A stretch of 64,000 nucleotides of DNA, from contig CAMYAO010000005.1 of the NCBI GenBank assembly GCA_947253885.1, positions 62,001 to 126,000 on the forward strand. The letters run 5' to 3'. The translations under genes and the position numbers were made by a program. The DNA comes from an uncultured Clostridium sp. (lineage in GTDB: Bacteria > Bacillota > Clostridia > Lachnospirales > Lachnospiraceae). Shown piece by piece: positions 53,698 through 63,254 of this stretch. Numbering within the stretch: the stretch's first letter is position 1; each line of letters starts with the position of its first letter. The notes under the pieces were generated by a model. The model was given only the letters and a program-made list of their open reading frames with translations. It made no database searches and was not told the origin of the DNA.

Positions 53698-53713
53698 ACT
53701 TTGCAACTGATAT

Positions 53714-53758
53714 AACCTCTCTCCCTCTTACACTTATAAAGCTGCGGAGAGGGGTTTT
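53714..53758 (+). terminator. Terminator after the alcohol dehydrogenase
   Basis: AACCTCTC and GAGAGGGGTTTT form a stem with T-tail on the + strand, between the dehydrogenase and the GTPase gene. Confidence 0.75.
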
Positions 53759-53772
53759 CTTATCTAAAATAT

Positions 53773-54759
53773 ATGAAAATTCTTATTATATCCGGTTTTT
53801 TAGGTTCCGGAAAAACAACCTTTATCAAAGAATTCTGCAAGCAAATCGGAAAAGACATTGCGGTCATGGAAAATGAATACGGAGAAGTCGGTATCGATAA
53901 GACACTTTTAGAAAGCGGCGAACTCAATATCTGGGAATTTACAGAGGGTTGCATCTGCTGCTCTATGAAGTCGGACTTTGCCAGTTCTATTTTGACGATT
54001 GCCAATACCATTGACCCAGAATACCTGATCGTAGAACCGACCGGTGTCGGAAAACTGTCCAATGTGATTGAAAATATTCGAAAAGTGGAATATGAACGTA
54101 TTTCTCTACTGTCCCCTCTCACTTTATTGGATCCTCGCAGTTTTTATCACTATCGATCCCGTTATGGGGATATTTTTGAAGATCAACTTCTTCATACCGG
54201 ACAAATCGTATTCTCCAGGATGGATCTGCCTCATCCGACTGAGATTGATCTGTCAGATGTATGCACTGCAATTGAGACCATTCATCCGGGTGTAACAGTG
54301 GAAACAATTGATTATCGTCAAAAAGAAAGAGACTGGTGGGAACATCTTTTGAATACTCCGCCAAACAGCTGTCATCAGGAAAATAATCCCGCTTTACTAT
54401 CTGCCGCCTCCGAATTTAAAAAGCAGCTTTCTTCTTCCGATTTTGAAAATACAGGTATCGTAGACGGGTATCTGCCATCCGAATCTATGCTCCCGGTCTT
54501 TTTGGAACATCTGATTCGATATGAATATGGCGAAATTTTTCGTGCGAAAGGATTTATCCGTGCCGGACAGTCCATGTTCCAATTCGATGTGTCAGATCAT
54601 CGCTATTCTATTATTGGTGTCGAAGAACAGCCGGACCAGAGCTGTCAATGTATTTTTATCGGTCACAATATTCAAATAGATGCCATTAAGCAATTGCTGA
54701 TTCCGGGATATACTGCTCGAAAAAAAATTCAGATTCCAATTCGAATCAAGCATCTGTAA
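53773..54759 (+). CDS. CobW/P47K-family GTPase (metallochaperone type)
   Basis: A 328-residue G3E GTPase: Walker A GFLGSGKTT at the N-terminus, AVMENEYGEVGIDKTLL, the metal-binding GCICCS motif (CxCC, about residues 61-66) and VEPTGVGKLSNVI. The C-terminal part (residues about 200-325) is the CobW_C-like domain. Family members deliver zinc or cobalt to client enzymes. There is no obvious ribosome site before the ATG; translation may be coupled or leaderless. Its position after a zinc enzyme hints at a client, without proof. Confidence 0.9.
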   Translation: MKILIISGFLGSGKTTFIKEFCKQIGKDIAVMENEYGEVGIDKTLLESGELNIWEFTEGCICCSMKSDFASSILTIANTIDPEYLIVEPTGVGKLSNVIENIRKVEYERISLLSPLTLLDPRSFYHYRSRYGDIFEDQLLHTGQIVFSRMDLPHPTEIDLSDVCTAIETIHPGVTVETIDYRQKERDWWEHLLNTPPNSCHQENNPALLSAASEFKKQLSSSDFENTGIVDGYLPSESMLPVFLEHLIRYEYGEIFRAKGFIRAGQSMFQFDVSDHRYSIIGVEEQPDQSCQCIFIGHNIQIDAIKQLLIPGYTARKKIQIPIRIKHL

Positions 54760-54773
54760 ATTTACAGTCAGCA

Positions 54774-54812
54774 AAAAGGTGTTTCGGCAAAAAGCAAGCC
54801 AAAACACCTTTT
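54774..54812. terminator. Bidirectional terminator between cobW-like gene and metH
   Basis: AAAAGGTGTTT and AAAACACCTTTT surround a loop, between two convergent genes. Confidence 0.8.
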
Positions 54813-54816
54813 ATTT

Positions 54817-57237
54817 TTAATTTAAGAGTTGTTCCGCATAACGAACAGTTTCCATCGCATCTTTTGCATAATAATCCGCATGAATCATATTCGCATATTC
54901 CTGATTTAAAACAGCTCCTCCTACTACCGTCTTACACCATGGAGCTTCCTCCTTTAATTGACGAATTGTTTCTTCCATCGACGGAACTGTTGTAGTCATC
55001 AAAGCACTCAACCCTACCATCGGAATCCGCTCCGACTTTACTCTCGTCACAATTTTCTCCGGCGGAACATCTTTGCCCATGTCAATTACCTGATATCCAT
55101 AGTTTTCCAATAAAACCTTTACAATATTCTTCCCGATATCATGAATATCCCCTTTTACCGTAGCAACCAGTATCTTTTCTCCCTGTTTACTCTCTCCCGA
55201 AACTGCCATTCTCTCTTTTATAATATCAAATGCCGCTTTAGCCGCCTCTGCACTGATTAAAAGCTGTGGTAAAAATAATGTTTTATTCTCAAAACCTTTT
55301 CCTACAATATCAAGTGCCGGAATAATCTGCTGATTGATCACTTCCAACGGCTCTGTATGCTCCAGAAGTTCTTCCGTCAGCATACCGGCTCTATCTCTCA
55401 GTCCTTTTACAATAGCATTCTGTAATTGCTTTGCCTCTTCAACCGAATCGGACACTCCGATCTTTTTTCCGGATGTATTTTTTACTGTCGTAATTTCTTC
55501 CGGCAAACCGGATACATAGTCGATAAATCCCATACAATTAGCATCTAATCCGGACAATGCCAGAAATCCCCGATAAGCCTGCATCATCTCCCTTGAAAAT
55601 GGATTCATAATCGCCGCTTTTAATCCACACTGCATTGCCATAGTAAAAAACGTTCCGTTGATCAAATTTCTTTTAGGCAGACCGAAAGAAATATTGGAAA
55701 CCCCAAGTGTTGTATTTCCATGCAGTTCTTCCGTAATCCTTCGAACCGACTCCAATGTGACCAGTGCGGACTGATCGTCTGCTGAAACTGTCATTGCCAA
55801 CGGATCGATGATAATGTCCTTTTTCCCAATTCCGTATTTTGCTGCCGTATCGTAGATCTTTTGTGCAATCTCTACCCGCTTTTGTGCCGTTTCTGGAATT
55901 CCGTCTTCATCAATCGTAAGAGCCACTACCAGTCCTCCATACTTACGTACCAAAGGAAAGATTTTCTCCATCTCCGATTGCTTTCCATTTACAGAGTTTA
56001 CCATCGGTTTGCCGTTATAAATACGCAAGGCATGCTCCATAACATCTTCCTTGGTAGTATCTATCTGGAGAGGCAAATCTGTAACTGCCTGAAGTTCAAA
56101 TATGGTTTCCTGCATTCTCTCATCTTCATCAATTTCCGGCAATCCGACATTGACATCTAATACATCTGCTCCGGCTTCTTCCTGTCGAATTCCCTCCTCC
56201 AGAATATAATCCATATTGTGTGTCACTAATGCTTCTTTAAACTTTTTCTTTCCGGTCGGATTGATCCTTTCTCCGATCAGGATCGGTCTTTCTCCAAACG
56301 TTACTGCATGTGTATAAGATGAAATCACACTGTTGTTTTTTTCTTCTATCGGATAAAACGGAAGTTCTCTCACCTTTCGGATCATCTCTTCCATGTATGC
56401 CGGTGTCGTTCCACAGCAGCCGCCGACGACAGAAGCACCTGCCGACACTATTTCTTCCATATGTTCCGCAAACTCTTTCTCATCTACATCATAAACAGTT
56501 TTTCCGTCTACGGAACGCGGAAGTCCCGCATTGGGAGCTACAATGACCGGTATACTGGCTGCTGCAACCAGTCTGGGAACAATGCCCTTCATCTGTGCCG
56601 GTCCTAATGAACAGTTCATACCAAGTGCATCTACACGCAAGCCTTCTAACATTGCAACCATCGCTTCTGGATCGGCACCCGTCATTAACTTAGCTTGCTC
56701 GTCGTATACATTTGTTACAAAAACCGGCAAATCCGAATGTTCCTTTGCTGCCAACACGGCCGCTTTTGTTTCATAAGAATCATTCATTGTTTCGATTAGA
56801 ATCAAATCTGCTCCCGCCTTTACTCCCGCTTCCACTGTCTCTGCAAATAATGTAATCGCATCTTCAAACGGGAAATCACCCAGCGGTTGTAACATCTTTC
56901 CTGTCGGTCCCAGATCCAATGCAATATACGCTTCAACTCCCACATTTTTTCTGGCTGTTTTCGCATGACGTACCGCTGCCGATACTACCTCTTCCAAAGA
57001 AGGGATTCCTCCCTCTCCGGTAAATTTTAATGCATTTGCTCCAAATGTATTGGTTTTCATGATCTGACAACCGGCTTTTAAATAGCTTTCATGCATAAAA
57101 CAGATATCCTCCGGATGACTGAGATTCCATAATTCCGGTAACTCTCCGGGCTGTAATCCCTTTTCCTGAAGCATGGTTCCTAAACCACCCTCAAAATACA
57201 TCCTCTCTTTTTGAATACGCTCTATAATACTTTCCAT
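54817..57237 (-). CDS. metH: B12-dependent methionine synthase (without activation domain)
   Basis: An 806-residue enzyme that transfers methyl from methyltetrahydrofolate to homocysteine through cobalamin. Domains: homocysteine-binding (residues about 1-300, with GGCCGTTPAYM as zinc-site cysteines), pterin-binding (about 315-570, with LIGERINPTGKKKFKEAL) and B12-binding (about 640-806, with the cobalamin ligand motif GDIHDIGKNIV). The C-terminal reactivation domain of E. coli MetH is missing and is encoded by the gene immediately upstream. It is last in the operon. Confidence 0.95.
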   Translation of the reverse strand: MESIIERIQKERMYFEGGLGTMLQEKGLQPGELPELWNLSHPEDICFMHESYLKAGCQIMKTNTFGANALKFTGEGGIPSLEEVVSAAVRHAKTARKNVGVEAYIALDLGPTGKMLQPLGDFPFEDAITLFAETVEAGVKAGADLILIETMNDSYETKAAVLAAKEHSDLPVFVTNVYDEQAKLMTGADPEAMVAMLEGLRVDALGMNCSLGPAQMKGIVPRLVAAASIPVIVAPNAGLPRSVDGKTVYDVDEKEFAEHMEEIVSAGASVVGGCCGTTPAYMEEMIRKVRELPFYPIEEKNNSVISSYTHAVTFGERPILIGERINPTGKKKFKEALVTHNMDYILEEGIRQEEAGADVLDVNVGLPEIDEDERMQETIFELQAVTDLPLQIDTTKEDVMEHALRIYNGKPMVNSVNGKQSEMEKIFPLVRKYGGLVVALTIDEDGIPETAQKRVEIAQKIYDTAAKYGIGKKDIIIDPLAMTVSADDQSALVTLESVRRITEELHGNTTLGVSNISFGLPKRNLINGTFFTMAMQCGLKAAIMNPFSREMMQAYRGFLALSGLDANCMGFIDYVSGLPEEITTVKNTSGKKIGVSDSVEEAKQLQNAIVKGLRDRAGMLTEELLEHTEPLEVINQQIIPALDIVGKGFENKTLFLPQLLISAEAAKAAFDIIKERMAVSGESKQGEKILVATVKGDIHDIGKNIVKVLLENYGYQVIDMGKDVPPEKIVTRVKSERIPMVGLSALMTTTVPSMEETIRQLKEEAPWCKTVVGGAVLNQEYANMIHADYYAKDAMETVRYAEQLLN

Positions 57238-57242
57238 CTGTC

Positions 57243-57923
57243 TTATTCCTTTCGAAACTCACAGGACGTTTCACTGCAATTTGCACATCCGCCGGTTTTA
57301 TGGTGTCTAGTTCTGTCTCCGTCGATTCCGACAATTGCTGTAACGGACTTCATCGGCGTCATCATCATCTCCCCTGTTAGCGTTAACCCGATCTTTCGAT
57401 TACAATCTAATACCTGTAAAAATTCCTTTTGTATTTCAATATTCAAGTCGCCATATCCCGGACTGAATCTTATTGTCAACGGTTTTTTCTCTATCTCTTC
57501 CAGTCTTTCACAAACAAGATCACATATTCCCTCAATTCCGGCAGAGCCCATTGCATCGGTCAACAACCCGTCTACTGCAGATTTTCTTGTCGATCTCGCA
57601 ATTTCACGATCCAGCATCGATCCGGTTGTTGCAGCAAACAGATAGGCTTCTTTACAACCCTTTAACGTATATGCCAGGCTTTTACTCCGTATCTTCATAC
57701 AGGAGAAGTCTATCTCATCGGTCGTTTCCTCTATCGAAACCGGCACTTTTAAATAGCAGGCTTTCGGAAGCAGAATCTCCCTGATCCTCTTCAAAACCGA
57801 ATCCGCTCTTTTCTCGAGTATATCTGAAGGAGTATCCGGTCGATAGCCTATATACCGCAATCCTTCCGCTCGATCAACACAGACCTCTTCTTTATTTAAC
57901 TGCATTGTTATAACTGTTGCCAT
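57243..57923 (-). CDS. Vitamin B12-dependent methionine synthase activation-domain protein
   Basis: A 226-residue protein with the activation-domain character: LRYIGYRPDTPSDI near the start, and a C-terminal FSPGYGDLNIEIQKEFLQVLDCNRKIGLTLTGEMMMTPMKSVTAIVG, the SAM-binding region, ending in a four-cysteine tail (CANCSETSCEF). It takes the place of the reactivation domain of MetH and would reactivate the oxidised cobalamin using SAM and a reductant. Gene order metF-activation-metH is seen in many clostridia. Confidence 0.93.
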   Translation of the reverse strand: MATVITMQLNKEEVCVDRAEGLRYIGYRPDTPSDILEKRADSVLKRIREILLPKACYLKVPVSIEETTDEIDFSCMKIRSKSLAYTLKGCKEAYLFAATTGSMLDREIARSTRKSAVDGLLTDAMGSAGIEGICDLVCERLEEIEKKPLTIRFSPGYGDLNIEIQKEFLQVLDCNRKIGLTLTGEMMMTPMKSVTAIVGIDGDRTRHHKTGGCANCSETSCEFRKE

Positions 57924-57935
57924 CCGCTTCTCCGT

Positions 57936-58802
57936 CTAACCTAAAATAGCTGAAATATTATTTCGCACCGCTTGTGCCACTTCTACATCATTCATGGCAT
58001 ATACATGGACATGCTTTATTCCCTTTGCATACAAATCAATGATCTGATCCGTCGCATACGCAATTCCCGCCTGTCGCATCGCAGCCTCATTATCCCCGAA
58101 CCGGTCTACCAAATCCAGAAAACGAACCGGCATATACGATCCTGACAGTTCTTTGATACGCTTCAGCTGAGAGCCCTTTGTCATCGGCATGATTCCCGGA
58201 ACAACTGGAACTTCAATTCCTGCATCTCTAATTGTATATAAGAAATGAAATAGAATATCATTATCGAAAAACATCTGTGTCGTTAAAAACTCTACTCCGT
58301 TTTCTACTTTATGCTTTAAGTTCTTTATATCCTCTGTCATATTCGAAGATTCCGGATGCCCCTCCGGATAACAGGCGCCTCCCACACAAAAATCTCCATT
58401 CTGCCTGATAAACTCCACCAACTCACTTGCATACTGAAAACTCCAGTCTTTTCTTTTGGCAGCACCTTCCGGAATATCCCCACGCAATGCCAGAATATTT
58501 TTTATACCCAGTTCTTTCATTCGATCCAACTGTGCCTTTATCTCTTCCTTTGTATTGGATACACAGGTTAAATGTGCAATACTCGGAACATGGTATTTAT
58601 CATGAATACTGGAGGCAATATCCAATGTGAACCTGCTCGTTCCTCCACCTGCACCATAAGTAACACTCATATACTCCGGCTCCAGAGCGGCGATCGCATC
58701 TGTGGACTGTTTTACCTTTTCAAATGCAGTTTCTTTTTTGGGCGGAAATACCTCAAATGATATCGTTCGTTTCTCCGATTCAATTATATCAATCAGCTTC
58801 AT
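57936..58802 (-). CDS. metF: 5,10-methylenetetrahydrofolate reductase MetF
   Basis: A 288-residue FAD enzyme of the MetF barrel: ISFEVFPPKKETAFEKV, YMSVTYGAGGGTSRFTLDIA and HLTCVSNTKEEIKAQL near the start, then LALRGDIPEGAA and LTTQMFFDNDILFHF. It makes methyl-THF for MetH. It is the first gene of the metF-metH operon, 12 nt before the activation protein. No SAM or other riboswitch was recognised upstream, where only about 100 nt separates it from the redoxin gene. Confidence 0.94.
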   Translation of the reverse strand: MKLIDIIESEKRTISFEVFPPKKETAFEKVKQSTDAIAALEPEYMSVTYGAGGGTSRFTLDIASSIHDKYHVPSIAHLTCVSNTKEEIKAQLDRMKELGIKNILALRGDIPEGAAKRKDWSFQYASELVEFIRQNGDFCVGGACYPEGHPESSNMTEDIKNLKHKVENGVEFLTTQMFFDNDILFHFLYTIRDAGIEVPVVPGIMPMTKGSQLKRIKELSGSYMPVRFLDLVDRFGDNEAAMRQAGIAYATDQIIDLYAKGIKHVHVYAMNDVEVAQAVRNNISAILG

Positions 58803-58906
58803 ACTTTACCTCTGCTTCCTCTATCTCATTTTTGATAGCAAACAGTATACCACCCTTTCCATTGTTTGTATTATACCTATATCTCATACATCATAATAGT
58901 TTTTTG

Positions 58907-59155
58907 CTATTGCAACCCCACATCTTTCGGGTTCAGGGTAACACTTCCATCTTCTAATATAAAACAGGGAATCCCAATGCTTCCGTTTTCTCTCGCTTGT
59001 TCCAACACCGGTGAACAGTCTCTCAACTGTAAAAACTGCTTTAATATGCGTGCATGTGAACCGATCTCCAATACTTTAAATTCCGGATTTCCTTTTATCT
59101 GTTCCAACACACGGATACAATCCGGGCAACTTCCCATACTATACACAAGTATCAT
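58907..59155 (-). CDS. Small glutaredoxin/thioredoxin-like protein
   Basis: About 82 residues: MILVYSMGSCPDCIRVLEQIKG carries a CxxC active site (CPDC) at residues 10-13, and GIPCFILEDGSVTL includes a cis-Pro-like turn. Such small proteins act as thiol redox agents. ATG at 59155 lies inside the end of glpK (17-nt overlap), with GGGAGGAAA upstream, preferred over a start at 59266. Its partner is unknown. Confidence 0.8.
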   Translation of the reverse strand: MILVYSMGSCPDCIRVLEQIKGNPEFKVLEIGSHARILKQFLQLRDCSPVLEQARENGSIGIPCFILEDGSVTLNPKDVGLQ

Positions 59156-60647
59156 TCTTTTCCTCCCATCCAAAGGAACGGGTAATAGCTCTCTCCCATC
59201 CATTTCTTTTTTGCTCTCTAACTGTTTTATCCATTTGAGGTGTAAATACCTTGTCCAACTGGACATTTTTTACAACCTCTTCCTTGTTTCCCCAAAATCC
59301 GACAGCTAACCCTGCCAGGTAAGCAGCTCCCAATGCTGTGGATTCCAGACATGCCGGACGATTTACCGGCTTATTCAACAGATCTGACTGAAACTGCATC
59401 AGAAAATTATTTCCGGATGCCCCTCCATCTGCTTTTAATGTTCTTAATTCGATTCCCGAGTCCCCTTTCATCGCTTCAATAACGTCACACACCTGATATG
59501 CAATCGACTCCAAAGTTGCCCGAATAATGTGATTCTTATTAGTACCTCTTGTAATCCCCACAATTGTTCCTCTTGCATACTGATCCCAATGAGGTGCTCC
59601 CAGTCCGGTAAAAGCCGGTACTACATAGCAGCCGTGAGTATCTTCGACTTTTCCTGCCAGATATTCAGAATCTGCTGAAGAATCAATGAGCCGAAGTTCA
59701 TCTCTAAGCCATTGAATTGCTGCCCCTGCCACAAAAATGGAGCCCTCCAGCGCATACTGTACCTTTCCGTCCAATCCCCATGCAATAGTTGTTACCAGTC
59801 CGTTTTTCGAAAATATCGGTGTTTCCCCGGTATTCATCAATAAGAAGCATCCGGTTCCATAAGTGTTTTTTGCTTCCCCCGGTGCAAAGCAGGTCTGACC
59901 GAACAAAGCTGCCTGCTGATCTCCCGCCGCCCCTGCAATCGGGATCTCTGCACCGAAAAAACTTTCATCTGTATATCCGTATTTTTGACTGGAAGGAACC
60001 GGTATCGGCAACATAGATTCCGGAATTTGCAATTCCTCTAAAATATCTGTATCCCATTCCAGAGTATTGATATTAAATAGCATCGTTCTGGAAGCATTCG
60101 AATAATCAGTCACATGAACGGTTCCTTTGGTAAGTTTCCATATCAGCCAGGTTTCCACTGTTCCGAAGAGCAACTCACCCGCCTGTGCTTTTTCTCTTGC
60201 CCCCGGAACCTCATCCAATATCCATTTGATTTTGGTTGCGGAAAAATAAGCATCGATCATTAATCCTGTTTTTTTTCTATAGTTCGCTTCCAATCCCTTT
60301 TCTTTCAGTTTATCTGCAATCCCCGATGTTCTCCTGCACTGCCATACAATCGCATTATAGACAGGTGCACCGGTCATCTTATCCCAGACAACTACCGTTT
60401 CCCTCTGATTGGTAATGCCGATTGCTGCTATATCTTCCGCTGACGCACCGATCTTCGACATCGCCTCTACTGCCACCCCCAACTGTGTGGACCATATTTC
60501 ATTCGCATCATGCTCGACCCAGCCCGGCTTCGGAAAAATCTGTCGAAACTCTTTTTGTGCCATAGAGCAGATCGTTCCGTCTTTGTCAAATAAAATACAA
60601 CGATTACTGGTGGTTCCGGCATCTAAAGCCATAATATATTTTCCCAT
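59139..60647 (-). CDS. glpK: Glycerol kinase
   Basis: A 502-residue FGGY-family kinase. N-terminal MALDAGTTSNRCILFDKDG is the phosphate-binding loop; AIGITNQRETVVVWDKMTG and WQCRRT contact glycerol; GAAGDQQAALFGQTC follows; the C-terminal block is LKADGGASGNNFLMQFQSDLL. It makes glycerol 3-phosphate from glycerol and ATP. It follows the monoacylglycerol lipase-like gene by 17 nt, which would supply glycerol. No glpF is in the window. Confidence 0.96.
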   Translation of the reverse strand: MGKYIMALDAGTTSNRCILFDKDGTICSMAQKEFRQIFPKPGWVEHDANEIWSTQLGVAVEAMSKIGASAEDIAAIGITNQRETVVVWDKMTGAPVYNAIVWQCRRTSGIADKLKEKGLEANYRKKTGLMIDAYFSATKIKWILDEVPGAREKAQAGELLFGTVETWLIWKLTKGTVHVTDYSNASRTMLFNINTLEWDTDILEELQIPESMLPIPVPSSQKYGYTDESFFGAEIPIAGAAGDQQAALFGQTCFAPGEAKNTYGTGCFLLMNTGETPIFSKNGLVTTIAWGLDGKVQYALEGSIFVAGAAIQWLRDELRLIDSSADSEYLAGKVEDTHGCYVVPAFTGLGAPHWDQYARGTIVGITRGTNKNHIIRATLESIAYQVCDVIEAMKGDSGIELRTLKADGGASGNNFLMQFQSDLLNKPVNRPACLESTALGAAYLAGLAVGFWGNKEEVVKNVQLDKVFTPQMDKTVREQKRNGWERAITRSFGWEEKNDTCV

Positions 60648-60664
60648 TTATACCCTCCGACATT

Positions 60665-61585
60665 TTATAAATAACGCATTATCCATTCCTTTATATCTGC
60701 AAAAACCGTTTCTTTATCCAACTCATTGGTCAATTCATGCCGATCCTTTTCATATAGCTTTTTTTCTATATCCGTCAGCCCTTCCCGTTGATACAGCTTA
60801 TACACTGTCTCTACTCCCACTCCATAATTACCGACCGGATCTTCCTTTCCGGATATCAGAAGTATCGGCAACTGCTTCGGCGTTTTTTTAATGTGTTTCT
60901 TCTCCTGTATTTCTTCCAGAAGTTCAAACAACGTCCGGTATCCATTTACGGTAAAGGTATATGTACAAAATTTATCCCGGTTATAGGCATCTATCACCTT
61001 CTCATCTCTTGTCAGCCAATCCGTTTCTGTCCGAGGCTGTTCAATCCGTTTTAAATAACCGGAAAATGACAGCTTTTTCAAAAATGAAGACCGATAACGC
61101 TCGCCCTTTATTAACTGCAACCACCCGGAAAGAATTTTGGCAAAACGAAGTACTCCATTCGGTGTATATCCCGTTCCGGATAAAATCACTCCGGACAATT
61201 GCGTACCATAATACATTATGTATTTTCTCGCCAAAAAAGACCCCATGCTATGTCCGAACAAAAAGATCGGTGTCTGTGGGTATTCTGCATGAATATATGC
61301 GGTTATCCTGTGCAGATCTTCTACTAAAGTGTCACTCTTTCCTTTTCCGAAATATCCGAGATCAGATTCAGCTCCTGCTGTTTTTCCATGCCCCAGATGG
61401 TCATTTCCTATTACCAAAATATGTGCCCGATTTAACTCCTCTGCAAATTCCTCAAATCGTTCCACATACTCCACCATACCGTGTGAGATCTGCAGGATTG
61501 CACAAACCTCCCCTTCCGGTTCCCAGATAACAGTATGTAAATGATGTTTGTTGTCCGCTGACGGTATCACTCTTTCTTTTTTCAC
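60665..61585 (-). CDS. Alpha/beta hydrolase, monoacylglycerol lipase-like
   Basis: A 306-residue serine hydrolase: LQISHGMVEYVERFEEFAEEL (oxyanion HG motif), DHLGHGKTAG, GHSMGSFLARKYIMYYG (nucleophile Ser in GHSMGS) and the acid/His region around PILLISGKEDPVGN and YEKDRHELTNE. This is the pattern of monoacylglycerol lipases and lysophospholipases, acting on lipids in the cytoplasm. Adjacent glpK supports a glycerol-releasing role. It leads the operon. Confidence 0.9.
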   Translation of the reverse strand: MKKERVIPSADNKHHLHTVIWEPEGEVCAILQISHGMVEYVERFEEFAEELNRAHILVIGNDHLGHGKTAGAESDLGYFGKGKSDTLVEDLHRITAYIHAEYPQTPIFLFGHSMGSFLARKYIMYYGTQLSGVILSGTGYTPNGVLRFAKILSGWLQLIKGERYRSSFLKKLSFSGYLKRIEQPRTETDWLTRDEKVIDAYNRDKFCTYTFTVNGYRTLFELLEEIQEKKHIKKTPKQLPILLISGKEDPVGNYGVGVETVYKLYQREGLTDIEKKLYEKDRHELTNELDKETVFADIKEWIMRYL

Positions 61586-61641
61586 TGTATTTTCCTCTTA
61601 CCTTATATTTTCTTCCTTCTATTATAACAAATATAGAATAC

Positions 61642-61682
61642 AAAAAGTCGTCAATAAAAGAACCCTTTTATCCACGACTTTT
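61642..61682. terminator. Terminator after the surface-protein gene
   Basis: AAAAGTCGT and ACGACTTTT form a stem around a loop on the minus strand, followed by T-rich sequence. Confidence 0.75.
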
Positions 61683-61697
61683 CTTTCTTATCTATTT

Positions 61698-63254
61698 CTA
61701 TGCTCTTTTTCTAAATACCATTATAACGGAAATTCCTACAATTGCCGCCACAATTGCCACCATGAAACCGATATTCTTCCGATCACCGGTTTTCGGTACA
61801 TCGGTTGTCCTTCCTTTTACCGTTTTTACAGAGACTTTTTTCTCAGTTCTCTTTCTAACCGCTGTTTTATTCGGTGAAACCGACTTGTTCGGAGTATCCG
61901 GCTTATTCGGGGTGTCCGGTTTGTCCTGGGTATCCGGTTTATCCGGGGTGTCCGGTTTGTCCTGGGTATCCGGTTTATCCGGGGTGTCCGGCTTGTCCGG
62001 AGTATCCGGAGTGTTCGGAACGATTGGTTCCCAAACAGCTCCTACTGTCTGATGCGGATCCGCATAAGTAAGGGTATAGGTCTCTCCTGGCTGATAAACC
62101 ACTCCTGTTTTTTCATCCTTCCAACCTTTAAAAACATATCCTGTTTTGGTAATTGCCGGCTGAAGCGTCACCTTCTGATCCTCTGTTTTTGCTTCTCCGA
62201 GTGTAATATTAATCCCAAATGTTCCTACTTGCTTCTCAGGTGTTTTATCTCCTCCATTTGCTTCATAGGACAGGCTGTAATTCTTATCCCAAACTGCCTT
62301 TAGTGTCTTAGTACGATCCGGTTTTGATACAAACATCTCATACTCTGTAAATATATTTTCTGTTTCAACCGGATATTTTTTGCTGTCAAATGCGGAATCG
62401 GCACCGTGATATACCAGATGGCGAAAAGAGTAACTGTTCGGCTCGATCCAAAATGCAAATGTATACCCGTCACGTACCGGCTCTTTATGGTAGATCGGAA
62501 TCTTTACTGTCCCATAATTTGTTGCTGAGGTCTGTCGATTTTCTTTATCTTCCAATGTTGCATTTCCATTTACAGTTCCTCCGTTCGCATCATAAATCAA
62601 ATATGCTCCATAGTTCTGTTCAGAAGGAGGCACCGTAGTTTTTGGTACTACCTTGATTTTATATCCCAAAAATCCGTTACGGGCAATCTCATTTCCTCTT
62701 GCGTCTTTTCCCAAAACTGTATAATGATAGTACACACTCAGGTACTTTCCGTCTGTCGACTTATTTCCTGTAAAAGAATAGCTCAATTCTTTTCCGCCCG
62801 TCTGCGTATTTAGATCATATTTCACACTTGTTGCCGACGGATAATCCATTGTAAAATACTTTACATATTGTGCATCCATATTATTAGCAAGATCGTGAAG
62901 CCCCGGATCTACAGATGCTACCCCTTCATTATTGCTATAGTACTGAAATGAGGTAGAAAATATAACCGTTCCATATTTCACATTTGCGCCATTTATAATC
63001 TCATCTGTAACAAATGTATTTATAAATCCTTTATCCGTTACCGTCTGTCCCTCCTGTACCACAATCTCGCCTAAGTTTGTTTCTGTCCCGGTCGGTCGCT
63101 TTGTTCCTAATGTAACAGCTGATTCTCTCGTCTTATCCGATGCAAAAATACTCTTTACTACTCCGGTCTCACTTGCTGATACATTTGTTGAAAACCCCGG
63201 CAACACAACCATTGCCATAATACAAGATAAAATCAATGTTTTTATTCGCTTCAT
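61698..63254 (-). CDS. Sortase-anchored surface protein with InlB-type repeats and a PDTPDK spacer
   Basis: About 518 residues. An N-terminal signal (TLILSCIMAMVVLPGFSTNVSAS) is followed by a region without a known domain, two Listeria/Bacteroides InlB B-repeat-like units (YLIYDANGGTVNGN...; SLSYEANGGDKTPE...AVW), a repetitive PDTPDK/PDTQDK spacer, and a C-terminal sorting signal VPKTGDRK with a hydrophobic span and RKRA. VPKTG is a variant of LPXTG. The ATG at 63254 is the better start (AGGGAGG upstream) though 63299 is possible. No sortase is present in the window. It probably mediates adhesion. Confidence 0.85.
   Translation of the reverse strand: MKRIKTLILSCIMAMVVLPGFSTNVSASETGVVKSIFASDKTRESAVTLGTKRPTGTETNLGEIVVQEGQTVTDKGFINTFVTDEIINGANVKYGTVIFSTSFQYYSNNEGVASVDPGLHDLANNMDAQYVKYFTMDYPSATSVKYDLNTQTGGKELSYSFTGNKSTDGKYLSVYYHYTVLGKDARGNEIARNGFLGYKIKVVPKTTVPPSEQNYGAYLIYDANGGTVNGNATLEDKENRQTSATNYGTVKIPIYHKEPVRDGYTFAFWIEPNSYSFRHLVYHGADSAFDSKKYPVETENIFTEYEMFVSKPDRTKTLKAVWDKNYSLSYEANGGDKTPEKQVGTFGINITLGEAKTEDQKVTLQPAITKTGYVFKGWKDEKTGVVYQPGETYTLTYADPHQTVGAVWEPIVPNTPDTPDKPDTPDKPDTQDKPDTPDKPDTQDKPDTPNKPDTPNKSVSPNKTAVRKRTEKKVSVKTVKGRTTDVPKTGDRKNIGFMVAIVAAIVGISVIMVFRKRA
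61881..62016 (-). repeat. Tandem repeat encoding the PDTPDK/PDTQDK wall-spacer
   Basis: A 15-18 nt unit (PDxP/Q-D/N-K) is repeated about eight times, with a 36-nt higher-order unit repeated at least twice (61919-61990). Such runs expand and contract by slippage, and vary spacer length. Confidence 0.9.

Noticed and set aside
58803..58906. SAM riboswitch before metF
   Set aside because: The gap of about 100 nt has no S-box, SAM-II or SAM-III pattern.
61762..62071. Repeat-rich ORFs antisense to the surface protein
   Set aside because: They are mirror frames of the PDTPDK repeat, not separate genes.
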